From: an uncultured Flavobacteriales bacterium | GTDB lineage: Bacteria > Bacteroidota > Bacteroidia > Flavobacteriales_D > Crocinitomicaceae | Length of the DNA: 15,356 bases | NCBI GenBank assembly: GCA_903879765.1 | Contig: CAIRMS010000159.1 | Coordinates: forward strand, 1 to 15,356 | Reading direction: 5' to 3' | Position numbers and translations under genes: made by a program | Shown: one piece after another, positions 1-5,777 of the stretch | Layout: every line of letters starts with the position of its first letter | How positions within the stretch are numbered: position 1 is the first letter of the stretch | Notes under the pieces: generated by a model | What the model saw: only the letters and a program-made list of their open reading frames with translations | Database searches by the model: none | Told to the model about the DNA's origin: nothing

Positions 1-150
1 AGCCCGAAAAAAGACGCGAGTCCGATGGAGCGAATGATTGCCTATACGGATGGATACCAGCAATTGGCGCTTTACGCCTTGATTACCGGAGCAGTGGTCA
101 TCGTTGCTTCTGTCTTCTTGAATAAATTGATTGCAGATCGCGCTGAATAA
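1..150 (+). CDS. C-terminal end of an integral membrane protein (possible transporter)
   Basis: An open frame runs in from the left edge and stops at TAA 148-150, giving the last 49 residues of a protein whose start is outside the window. It has a hydrophilic stretch (SPKKDASPMERMIAYTDGYQ) followed by one strongly hydrophobic segment (LALYALITGAVVIVASVFL) and a short charged tail (NKLIADRAE), so the protein ends with a transmembrane helix. Ending in a helix plus short tail is common in MFS-type transporters, but 49 residues carry no family motif and I do not assign a family. A strong hairpin followed by a T-run sits 29 bases after the stop and probably ends its transcript. Confidence 0.75.
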   Translation, partial: SPKKDASPMERMIAYTDGYQQLALYALITGAVVIVASVFLNKLIADRAE

Positions 151-172
151 GCTCGACACGTTTAGAGAATAA

Positions 173-739
173 TTACCCGAGGCGCTTGGTCACAAGCGCC
201 TCTACTTTTTCATAGAAATGCTGCGGTTTATACGTGCGCCATTCGATGTCCTCCAATTCTCCGCCCATCACAAAGTAATGATCAATGTTAATGCGTTCAA
301 ATTCGCGCACCACGTGGTCGTGAAAGTTCACCATGGCAATCCAACCTTCTTCGACATCGTCGAACCATTCTTCGTAGTAACAGTCGTCTGAATAATGAAA
401 ATTAAGCACGTTTTCACCAATGAGAATGAACTGATTGATTCCTTGGTCAATCAAGACATCGATGATGTCGCGCTTCAAGATCATAATGTCGTTTTCAATG
501 GCATCGTTCCATTCGCCAATTAATTCAACTATCGCATACGCGGCATCGTAGTCGACCATAAGGATTTTAATAAACAAGGTCGGTGAACCAATGGAATCCC
601 ATTGCGGATGAATGTAGAAGTCGTAAATGCTATTCGTGAACTCGAATTCACTGTACTCACGTTCGAAAAACGGGGACATTGGGTCCTCGGAAGCGACGTA
701 ATATCCACGCCAGTTAAAATACGGTTCGACAAAATGCAT
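173..739 (-). CDS. Hypothetical acidic protein (188 aa)
   Basis: I do not recognise the family. The protein is very rich in Asp, Glu, Tyr, Phe and Trp (for example the DDCYYEEWFDDVEEGW stretch), has no signal peptide or membrane segment, and is probably a soluble cytoplasmic protein. Alternating hydrophobic segments such as LFIKILMVDYDAAYAIVELIGEW and FILIGENVLNF look like beta strands of a mixed alpha/beta fold. I chose ATG at 739 (MHFVEPYF) over a TTG two codons upstream, because that TTG is the end of a TAAATTTG promoter-like element three bases before the ATG. It is convergent with the preceding membrane-protein gene, whose terminator occupies its final codons, and divergent from trmB. 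It appears to be a single-gene transcription unit. Confidence 0.8.
   Translation of the reverse strand: MHFVEPYFNWRGYYVASEDPMSPFFEREYSEFEFTNSIYDFYIHPQWDSIGSPTLFIKILMVDYDAAYAIVELIGEWNDAIENDIMILKRDIIDVLIDQGINQFILIGENVLNFHYSDDCYYEEWFDDVEEGWIAMVNFHDHVVREFERINIDHYFVMGGELEDIEWRTYKPQHFYEKVEALVTKRLG
179..210 (+). terminator. Intrinsic terminator of the first gene, embedded in the opposing gene
   Basis: A perfect 10-bp inverted repeat, GAGGCGCTTG (179-188) and CAAGCGCCTC (193-202), with a 4-nt GTCA loop, is followed by TACTTTTT (203-210). This is a classic GC-rich stem plus U-tract for transcripts on the plus strand. The opposite strand lacks a T-run after the stem, so termination should be one-directional. 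The whole element lies inside the last codons (EALVTKRLG) of the convergent minus-strand gene. Confidence 0.85.
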
Positions 740-742
740 GGA

Positions 743-750
743 CAAATTTA
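743..750 (-). promoter_or_regulatory. Candidate -7 element TAAATTTG for the hypothetical gene
   Basis: TAAATTTG on the minus strand matches the Bacteroidota -7 consensus TAnnTTTG and ends three bases before the ATG at 739. I see no good -33 TTG at the usual spacing. If used, transcription would start at or next to the A of the ATG, giving a leaderless mRNA. Confidence 0.5.
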
Positions 751-794
751 TACAGCGAAAGTGAGACTACACTGCTTTAGTCTAAAATAAGTTA

Positions 795-802
795 TAATTT
801 CG
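795..802 (+). promoter_or_regulatory. Weak candidate -7 element for trmB
   Basis: TAATTTCG differs from TAnnTTTG at one position and lies 44 bases before the trmB start, in the roughly 107-bp gap between the divergent genes. No convincing -33 element is visible. It is the best candidate in that gap, which otherwise holds nothing I can name. Confidence 0.3.
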
Positions 803-846
803 CGTTTTTCTTTTAAAGAATTCAAACCTATCCAAAACAACACCAC

Positions 847-1515
847 GTGGGAAAAGATAAACTTTTACGATTTGAAGCCCTTAAGTCATTCTCCAATGTC
901 TATGAACCTGTTTTTAGAGAACCGTTCCCTATTCAAAGCAATTGGCGTTCGGAAGTCTTCAAAAACGACAATCCCATCATTTTAGAACTTGGATGCGGAA
1001 AAGGAGAATACTCAGTTGGATTGGGAAGAAAATACCCGGAAAAGAATTTTATAGGTGTTGATTTAAAAGGAAACCGCATTTACATCGGTGCAAAAGATGC
1101 CTTGGAAACGAATTTAACCAATGTGGCATTTTTACGCACACGCATTGACTTTATCCTCGATTACTTTGGGGAACACGAAGTAGATGAGATTTGGTTGACA
1201 TTCTCGGACCCACAACCGAATAAAGCACGAAAACGCTTGTCTTCACCCCTTTTTATTGATCGTTACAAGAAAATATTGAAACCGGGGGGCATCGTTCATA
1301 TGAAAACGGATAGCGATATCTTATTCGAATATACCTTAGAGCAAATCGAAGAGAACAAATACGAGTGTTTAGAATCAACCTGGGACTTGTACGCGAATCT
1401 TCCAGAGGATTTAGATCAAGATACCCGAGAGATTTTCCACATTCAAACCTATTACGAGAAATTATTTTCCTCTCGTGGACATAAAATCAAATACTGTAAA
1501 TTCAAGATTTCTTAA
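847..1515 (+). CDS. trmB: tRNA (guanine-N7-)-methyltransferase TrmB
   Basis: TrmB uses S-adenosylmethionine to form m7G46 in the variable loop of tRNAs, in the cytoplasm. The 222-residue product has the SAM-binding motif I (ELGCGKGEYS, about 47-56), the acidic residue after the second strand (GVDLKGNRI, D72), and the family signature FSDPQPNKARKR (about 119-130), a variant of the FPDPWPKKRH type. A conserved Asp follows in MKTDSD, and the C-terminus is a typical ETYYE-like region (IQTYYEKLF) ending after KIKYCKFKIS. The start is GTG; the N-terminus MGKDKLLRF matches what I know of Bacteroidota TrmB proteins, and no in-frame ATG offers a better start. Its stop codon directly abuts the stop of the opposing glycosyltransferase gene. 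Confidence 0.95.
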   Translation: MGKDKLLRFEALKSFSNVYEPVFREPFPIQSNWRSEVFKNDNPIILELGCGKGEYSVGLGRKYPEKNFIGVDLKGNRIYIGAKDALETNLTNVAFLRTRIDFILDYFGEHEVDEIWLTFSDPQPNKARKRLSSPLFIDRYKKILKPGGIVHMKTDSDILFEYTLEQIEENKYECLESTWDLYANLPEDLDQDTREIFHIQTYYEKLFSSRGHKIKYCKFKIS

Positions 1516-2388
1516 TCAGCGAATCTGATTGTAATTGCGGTAATTCGTATCGATCCCAATAAATTTCAATAAATCCTTCAATTTATTTTTGAGGGATTTT
1601 TTGTTGGTACTTGGGTCAACTTTGAAGGTCCAATTCAAGCGATCGATGCGGGCTTGCATAATCTGCGGATGCGTCCCTTTGAAACGCGCCAATCCATTAA
1701 TGTGATCTTCGTAGGGAAAAACCTCCACGTCCTCAATGTTCTTCTCTAACCATTCATCATCGTGCCACAATTTGTGAAAAGATGTTTGCTTCGCTTGCAT
1801 CGCTCTTGGGTCCTTTACCCAACCGTAATGATAAACATCTGCCGCAATTTTTGCGACGTTTAACTTTTGATTTTCATCCTTACGGAATCCTTGTGCATCG
1901 CGGTAAGAGTAAATATTAGAGGAATTGCGAATAATGCGGATTTCATTTTTGTACCAATTATTGGAGGCACCAATGAAATCATACGAACCAAAAAAGTGTT
2001 GATAGGAAAATAATAATCCATCCACTTCTTGATCCTTTGCATACAATTCCATTTTTGAACGGATTTCTGCGTGATCTTTCTCGTGAATTACTTCATCACC
2101 CTGAATGTAAAAAGCCCAATCACTGTCGGTTGAAATGGCATGAAAGGCTTTATTTGTCTCATCCGCAAGCACTGCTCCATTTTCACGCAGCGTATCATCC
2201 CAGATTGTTTCAATGATTTTAATTTTCAACGGATCGATGGATTGAATCAATCCCAAGGTATCATCCTCTGAATTTCCAACGGCAACAATGACTTCGTCAC
2301 AAAGGGGTAAAATAGATTGAATGGCCTCCACAATTGGATAGTCCAACTTGATGGCATTTCGAATAAACGTAAATCCAGAGACTTTCAC
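1516..2388 (-). CDS. Family 2-like glycosyltransferase
   Basis: The 290-residue product opens with the GT-A fold start seen in family 2 enzymes (MKVSGFTFIRNAIKLDYPIVEAIQSIL), then the nucleotide-binding strand region DEVIVAVGNSEDDT (31-44) and a short acidic motif, FYIQGDE (about 93-99), in the position of the metal-binding DxD. It resembles WaaE-like core or surface glycan transferases that use nucleotide sugars at the inner membrane face, but donor and acceptor cannot be read from sequence. There is no transmembrane helix. It is the last gene of a cluster with plsC and gatC; its ATG is two bases after the gatC stop, so it is almost certainly cotranscribed. The 3' end abuts trmB with no gap. 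Confidence 0.8.
   Translation of the reverse strand: MKVSGFTFIRNAIKLDYPIVEAIQSILPLCDEVIVAVGNSEDDTLGLIQSIDPLKIKIIETIWDDTLRENGAVLADETNKAFHAISTDSDWAFYIQGDEVIHEKDHAEIRSKMELYAKDQEVDGLLFSYQHFFGSYDFIGASNNWYKNEIRIIRNSSNIYSYRDAQGFRKDENQKLNVAKIAADVYHYGWVKDPRAMQAKQTSFHKLWHDDEWLEKNIEDVEVFPYEDHINGLARFKGTHPQIMQARIDRLNWTFKVDPSTNKKSLKNKLKDLLKFIGIDTNYRNYNQIR
1571..1602 (+). terminator. Probable trmB terminator inside the opposing glycosyltransferase gene
   Basis: AAATCCTTCA (1571-1580) can pair with TGAGGGATTT (1590-1599), with one G-U pair, around a 9-nt loop, and the stem runs into TTTTTT (1597-1602). This resembles an intrinsic terminator for plus-strand transcripts about 55 nt after the trmB stop. It is AT-rich, so weaker than the one at 179-210, and it lies in coding sequence of the convergent gene. 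A smaller 6-bp inverted repeat, AATCAG/CTGATT (1514-1530), straddles the two stop codons. Confidence 0.5.
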
Positions 2389-2390
2389 GT

Positions 2391-2681
2391 TTATTTATCC
2401 AATACTTTTGGAATACGGAAATAGTCTGAATCCTTTTTCGGAGCATTCTTCAACGCTTCTTCATGCGTCACTGTGATTTTTGGCTCATCCTCTCTTAAAC
2501 GATTCATTTCTTCGGACATGAAAATCAATGGTTCCACATTTTCCGTGTCAATTTCAGATAATTTATCTACGAATTCAATCATGCGTTCCATGTCCTTTTG
2601 AATGGAAACTTTATCTTCTCCTTTAAACTCCAAACGAGCAAGGTGTGCAATATGATCAATTAATTCTTCCGTGATTTTCAT
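2391..2681 (-). CDS. gatC: Asp/Glu-tRNA amidotransferase subunit C
   Basis: GatC is the small stabilising subunit of the GatCAB complex, which converts Glu-tRNA(Gln) or Asp-tRNA(Asn) to the Gln or Asn form. At 96 residues it has the usual family length and features: an N-terminal helix with IDHIAHLARLEF, the middle segment MERMIEFVDKLSEIDTENVEPL, and the C-terminal basic end PKKDSDYFRIPKVLD. gatA and gatB are not in this window, so the subunits are encoded apart. It lies 9 bases after plsC and 2 bases before the glycosyltransferase gene. A TAATTTTG motif overlapping the plsC stop may give it an additional promoter. Confidence 0.95.
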   Translation of the reverse strand: MKITEELIDHIAHLARLEFKGEDKVSIQKDMERMIEFVDKLSEIDTENVEPLIFMSEEMNRLREDEPKITVTHEEALKNAPKKDSDYFRIPKVLDK

Positions 2682-2685
2682 GTGT

Positions 2686-2693
2686 CAAAATTA
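2686..2693 (-). promoter_or_regulatory. Candidate -7 element TAATTTTG for gatC
   Basis: TAATTTTG on the minus strand matches TAnnTTTG, begins with the TAA stop codon of plsC and ends four bases before the gatC ATG. No -33 TTG is visible upstream. It could be a leaderless internal promoter or a chance match created by the stop codon. Confidence 0.35.
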
Positions 2694-3461
2694 TTTATTT
2701 TCCTCGAATAAGTGCGGATATTCACTCAAAATTGGTGCATTAATTCGATCAAAGCAAGCCTGACGAATTTCACTGATTTCCATGCCATTCATTTCCTCCA
2801 CCGTAAAATAGGGATGAATATAAACGCGAGAAATTCCTGGCTGCGCTGGACCCAAGATATCCGTTGGATCAGAAAAGAGTTTGTAGTTGTTTGTGAAAGT
2901 CAATGGCAGCAAAGGAATCCCCATGGTCTTCGCCATTTTAAACGCACCGTCTTTAAACGAAATCATTTTGGGACACTGATGATCTGGAATTGTTCCTTCC
3001 GGAAAAATAACAATGGACCAACCTTCCGTTACGGCTTTATTCGCCATGGAATAAGCTTGTCCTGCTTTGCTTTTATCCTTGCGGTAAACGGGGATATTCA
3101 AGTTTTTAAAATATGTTCCAAGAATGGGATACTTGAGAATTTCACTTTTTCCGAGGAAGACAAATGGAGATTGAGGCAGAATCGAATGAAGCAGAAAAAT
3201 ATCCAGATAGGATGTGTGGTTTGCGACAATGATATATGGTCCTTTTGGCAAGGTCGCTTTTTCCATGACACGGACGCCATAAAAACAAAAAATGCGCATC
3301 AACCAACTCCAGATAATGAAGAGTTTAAAACTAAACTTCTTCCATTTTGGGTTCATGATCAGCACCAGGAAAAAAGGATAAAAAAGTAGCGCAATAATAG
3401 CAAAGACCACCGCGATGTACAGCTTCCAAATCAATCCAAAAACGCCGAAAAAATTACGCAT
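2691..3461 (-). CDS. plsC: 1-acyl-sn-glycerol-3-phosphate acyltransferase (PlsC family)
   Basis: PlsC-family enzymes acylate lysophosphatidic acid to phosphatidic acid at the inner membrane. The 256-residue product has a hydrophobic N-terminal region (about 8-60, with probable membrane helices), the catalytic H-x4-D motif NHTSYLD (H82, D87), the substrate-binding stretch VYRKDKSKAG (about 125-134) and FPEGT (153-157). I chose ATG at 3461; a longer frame to 3644 is open, but it would overlap trpS by about 100 bp and adds a non-family N-terminus. The ATG at 3461 also follows a TATCTTTG promoter-like motif. The gene leads a cluster with gatC and the glycosyltransferase. Other lyso-lipid acyltransferases of the family are possible, so the exact acceptor is unproven. 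Confidence 0.9.
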   Translation of the reverse strand: MRNFFGVFGLIWKLYIAVVFAIIALLFYPFFLVLIMNPKWKKFSFKLFIIWSWLMRIFCFYGVRVMEKATLPKGPYIIVANHTSYLDIFLLHSILPQSPFVFLGKSEILKYPILGTYFKNLNIPVYRKDKSKAGQAYSMANKAVTEGWSIVIFPEGTIPDHQCPKMISFKDGAFKMAKTMGIPLLPLTFTNNYKLFSDPTDILGPAQPGISRVYIHPYFTVEEMNGMEISEIRQACFDRINAPILSEYPHLFEENK

Positions 3462-3464
3462 AGT

Positions 3465-3472
3465 CAAAGATA
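3465..3472 (-). promoter_or_regulatory. Candidate -7 element TATCTTTG for the plsC-gatC-glycosyltransferase cluster
   Basis: TATCTTTG on the minus strand is a full match to TAnnTTTG and ends three bases before the plsC ATG, predicting a leaderless or nearly leaderless transcript. No clear -33 TTG precedes it. It lies in the 80-bp gap between plsC and the divergent trpS. Confidence 0.55.
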
Positions 3473-3517
3473 CGCTTTTCGAGGCACTTTTGAATCCTTC
3501 GATTCCGCAGAAATGAG

Positions 3518-3525
3518 TAATTTTG
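3518..3525 (+). promoter_or_regulatory. Candidate trpS promoter (-7 TAATTTTG)
   Basis: TAATTTTG matches TAnnTTTG, with a TTTTG (3488-3492) upstream at 25-nt spacing, somewhat longer than the usual 17-23. It ends 16 bases before the trpS ATG, leaving a leader of only about a dozen bases. Confidence 0.55.
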
Positions 3526-3541
3526 ACAAAAGAAATATTCA

Positions 3542-4510
3542 ATGGCACGCATTTTAACAGGAATTCAAAGCACAGGAACACCACACCTAGGAAACATTTT
3601 AGGCGCAATTCTTCCCGCAATTGAATTGGCTTCGAATCCATCAAACGAAAGTTACCTGTTTATTGCCGACATGCATTCCTTGACGCAAATCAAAGATGGG
3701 GAGACACTTCGTCAAAACACTTATGCTACAGCAGCAACGTGGTTGGCTTTTGGTTTAGATAGCTCTAAAACTGTCTTTTATCGTCAGAGCGATGTTCCGC
3801 AAGTCACCGAGTTAATGTGGTACTTGTTGTGCATGTATCCTTATAACCGCTTGACATTAGCTCATAGTTTCAAGGACAAAGCAGACCGTTTAGACGACGT
3901 AAATGGTGGACTCTTCTCCTACCCGATTTTAATGGCTGCGGATATCTTGTTGTTTGATGCGGAGATTGTTCCAGTCGGAAAGGATCAAAAGCAACACATC
4001 GAAATGACACGGGACGTTGCCAATCGTTTCAATTTAGCTTATGGAGACACCTTAGTTCTTCCGGAAGAACAAATCCGTGAAGACACGATGTTAATTCCAG
4101 GAACGGACGGAGAAAAGATGAGTAAATCCAGAGGGAATTACATCGATATTTTCTTGCCAGAAAAACAGTTGAGAAAACAAATTATGTCCATCGTTTCAGA
4201 TAGCACACCGCTTGAAGAACCAAAGAATCCAGATACATGCCATACGTTCGCCCTATATCAATTATTAGCCAGCGAATCAGAAGTGCAAGCGATGCGTGAA
4301 AACTACCTTGGTGGAAACTACGGATTTGGCCATGCGAAACAAGCTTTGTTCGAATTAATCTTGAGCAAATTTGAAAAACAACGTATCCGTTTCGATGAAT
4401 TAATGGCGAATCCATCGGAAATCGATGCTGCGCTTCAAATCGGTGCACAAAAAGCGAAAACGGTTGCCAATGAAGTGTTGAAACGCGTTCGATCAAAAGT
4501 GGGTTATTGA
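3542..4510 (+). CDS. trpS: Tryptophanyl-tRNA synthetase
   Basis: TrpRS charges tRNA(Trp) with tryptophan in an ATP-dependent cytoplasmic reaction. The 322-residue protein is the normal bacterial length and class Ic layout: the HIGH-like motif in TGTPHLGNILGA (about 11-22), FIADMHSLT (40-48), the tryptophan pocket region YPILMAADILLFDAEIVPVG with KDQKQHIEMTRD following (about 127-158), and the KMSKS loop GEKMSKSRGN (190-199). The start ATG gives the usual MARILTGIQSTG N-terminus. It is divergent from plsC across 80 bp and convergent with the YhcG-family gene across 8 bp. Confidence 0.97.
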   Translation: MARILTGIQSTGTPHLGNILGAILPAIELASNPSNESYLFIADMHSLTQIKDGETLRQNTYATAATWLAFGLDSSKTVFYRQSDVPQVTELMWYLLCMYPYNRLTLAHSFKDKADRLDDVNGGLFSYPILMAADILLFDAEIVPVGKDQKQHIEMTRDVANRFNLAYGDTLVLPEEQIREDTMLIPGTDGEKMSKSRGNYIDIFLPEKQLRKQIMSIVSDSTPLEEPKNPDTCHTFALYQLLASESEVQAMRENYLGGNYGFGHAKQALFELILSKFEKQRIRFDELMANPSEIDAALQIGAQKAKTVANEVLKRVRSKVGY

Positions 4511-4522
4511 TTTAAAAATCAA
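4507..4522. terminator. Palindrome at the convergent trpS / YhcG-family gene ends
   Basis: TTGATTTAAAAATCAA is a perfect 16-bp palindrome that contains the trpS TGA stop and the stop of the opposing gene. As RNA it gives at best a 6-bp AT stem with a 4-nt loop, with only a broken T-rich run after it on the plus strand. It may act as a weak two-way terminator. Confidence 0.35.
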
Positions 4523-5601
4523 GCAATCTTTCTCTTTTCTTGTTGTAAAAATAGTTTCAACTCATTTTGACTTGGTAATGCTGTTTGATAAGTGGTGACA
4601 AAAAGATTTTTGTCCATACCTCCCAACGCATACTCGACCAATTCATCGTTTTTATCCGTGCACAGTAAAATACCAATGGGTGGATTATCATTTTTTTCCT
4701 GAACATGGCGCTTAAAATATTGAACATAGGTGTTTAATTGTCCAACATTTGCGTGACTGAATCCATCCACTTTTAATTCGATAAGAATATGACATTTCAG
4801 AATTCGGTGATAAAAAACCAAATCAATGAAAAAATACTCACCACCAATAACAATTCTCTTTTGTTGTCCTTCAAAACAAAAGCCATGTCCCAATTCTAAC
4901 ATAAAGTTTCTCAAGTCGCCTATCAGCGCATTTTCAAAGTCTGATTCAACTGCTAAAATTGAATCAGGCAAATCCAGGAAATCAAAAACAAAGGGTGTTT
5001 TTATAAGCGACTGAACAGATTGTACTTCATTCGATTTAATGGAATCTACCACCTTTCGTTTGTCTTTCGATAAAGCTGTTCTTTCATAGCTTAAACTTGT
5101 GATTTGACGCCTTAAATCCCGGACGGACCAAGTTCCTTTTACCGCTTGAAGTTCGTAGAATTGCCTTTTATCCTTATCCGTGATTTTCATCAATTCCGTG
5201 AGATGGGAAAAAGAGAGATTATCGATTAACTTCGCTATATTGTCATCTGTGCCGATGGACGAAGGAGATAATGCAGACGTTGTCTGCACTATTTTTTCTG
5301 GTAATTTGAATTGTGCAGACACTGTCTGCATAATTTGAGGATATACTACATAAAACTGTTTGAACAATTTTAAATTTCGTTCGGACAATCCTTTTCTATC
5401 AAGCGTTTCCGCTATCGTTTGCTCTAATTTTGAACCATAATTCGCTCTATCCGATCCATTTTGTTCATACTCAAAAAGGTATCCTCCGATCAACCAATTC
5501 CGTATGGTTAATAATCGGTCAATCGACTTTGCTGCCTGAGCTGTTAATTGACCGTCTAACTGACTGATTTGCGAAAGAAGTGCACGAAGATCATTGTTCA
5601 T
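4519..5601 (-). CDS. YhcG/DUF1016-family PD-(D/E)XK nuclease-domain protein
   Basis: The 360-residue protein has the two-part layout of the YhcG family. The N-terminal helical DUF1016 region (about 1-170) includes IRNWLIGGYLFEYEQNG, YGSKLEQTIAETLDRKGLSERNL and WSVRDLRRQI. The C-terminal nuclease-like domain shows FIDLVFYHRIL (D260), IELK (E275, K277) and GQLNTYVQYF (Q288), consistent with a PD-(D/E)XK core with an intact E-x-K. Members are predicted DNA nucleases often found near restriction-modification genes and other accessory regions; the biological role is not settled. No such partners are present here. The gene sits between trpS and a TonB-receptor gene with 176 bp of otherwise empty DNA upstream, which suggests an acquired single-gene insertion. 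Two palindromes in the N-terminal region encode QTVSA (92-96) and QTTSA (106-110). Confidence 0.88.
   Translation of the reverse strand: MNNDLRALLSQISQLDGQLTAQAAKSIDRLLTIRNWLIGGYLFEYEQNGSDRANYGSKLEQTIAETLDRKGLSERNLKLFKQFYVVYPQIMQTVSAQFKLPEKIVQTTSALSPSSIGTDDNIAKLIDNLSFSHLTELMKITDKDKRQFYELQAVKGTWSVRDLRRQITSLSYERTALSKDKRKVVDSIKSNEVQSVQSLIKTPFVFDFLDLPDSILAVESDFENALIGDLRNFMLELGHGFCFEGQQKRIVIGGEYFFIDLVFYHRILKCHILIELKVDGFSHANVGQLNTYVQYFKRHVQEKNDNPPIGILLCTDKNDELVEYALGGMDKNLFVTTYQTALPSQNELKLFLQQEKRKIA
5272..5330. repeat. Two intragenic palindromes TGCAGAC-N3-GTCTGCA
   Basis: TGCAGAC-GTT-GTCTGCA (5272-5288) and TGCAGAC-ACT-GTCTGCA (5314-5330) have identical 7-bp arms, different 3-nt centres, and start 42 bases apart (14 codons). 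Both are in the same reading phase of the YhcG-family gene, where each encodes a (M/V)QT(V/T)SA segment. Flanking bases extend each potential stem by a few pairs with one mismatch or G-U pair. Confidence 0.9.
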
Positions 5602-5777
5602 TTAATCGTTTTAGTTGATCGATTTTTTGACTGAATGCCATTTCCGTGAAAGGTTCCACGATGAAAAGCAAACGGTGAGCGAAGGATATTAAACTCAACC
5701 TTGCAATCAACGTAATAAATCAACTAATTATTGTTTACTAGATGTACTTGTACTATTCTTTCAGAGTAAGCTGTTTC
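5602..5777. other. Intergenic region between TonB-receptor and YhcG-family genes
   Basis: This 176-bp AT-rich stretch must hold the end of the TonB-receptor transcript and the promoter of the YhcG-family gene. I see no TAnnTTTG match on the minus strand, no strong terminator hairpin and no small ORF that I can support. Confidence 0.5.

Noticed and set aside
2712..3389. 225-codon plus-strand open frame
   Set aside because: It lies wholly antisense to plsC, whose catalytic motifs are intact, and its translation looks like random Cys/His/Trp/Arg-rich sequence.
3462..3644. Upstream extension of the plsC reading frame to 3644
   Set aside because: It would run about 100 bp into trpS on the other strand and adds a Cys/Phe-rich segment with no family match; ATG 3461 gives the normal PlsC length.
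5272..5330. Paired palindromes as a CRISPR-like array
   Set aside because: Only two short units with a 25-bp interval, inside a conserved coding region, and no cas genes.
5602..5777. Possible small gene or regulatory RNA in the 176-bp gap
   Set aside because: No credible start plus coding pattern, and only trivial hairpins (such as GTAC-aa-GTAC).
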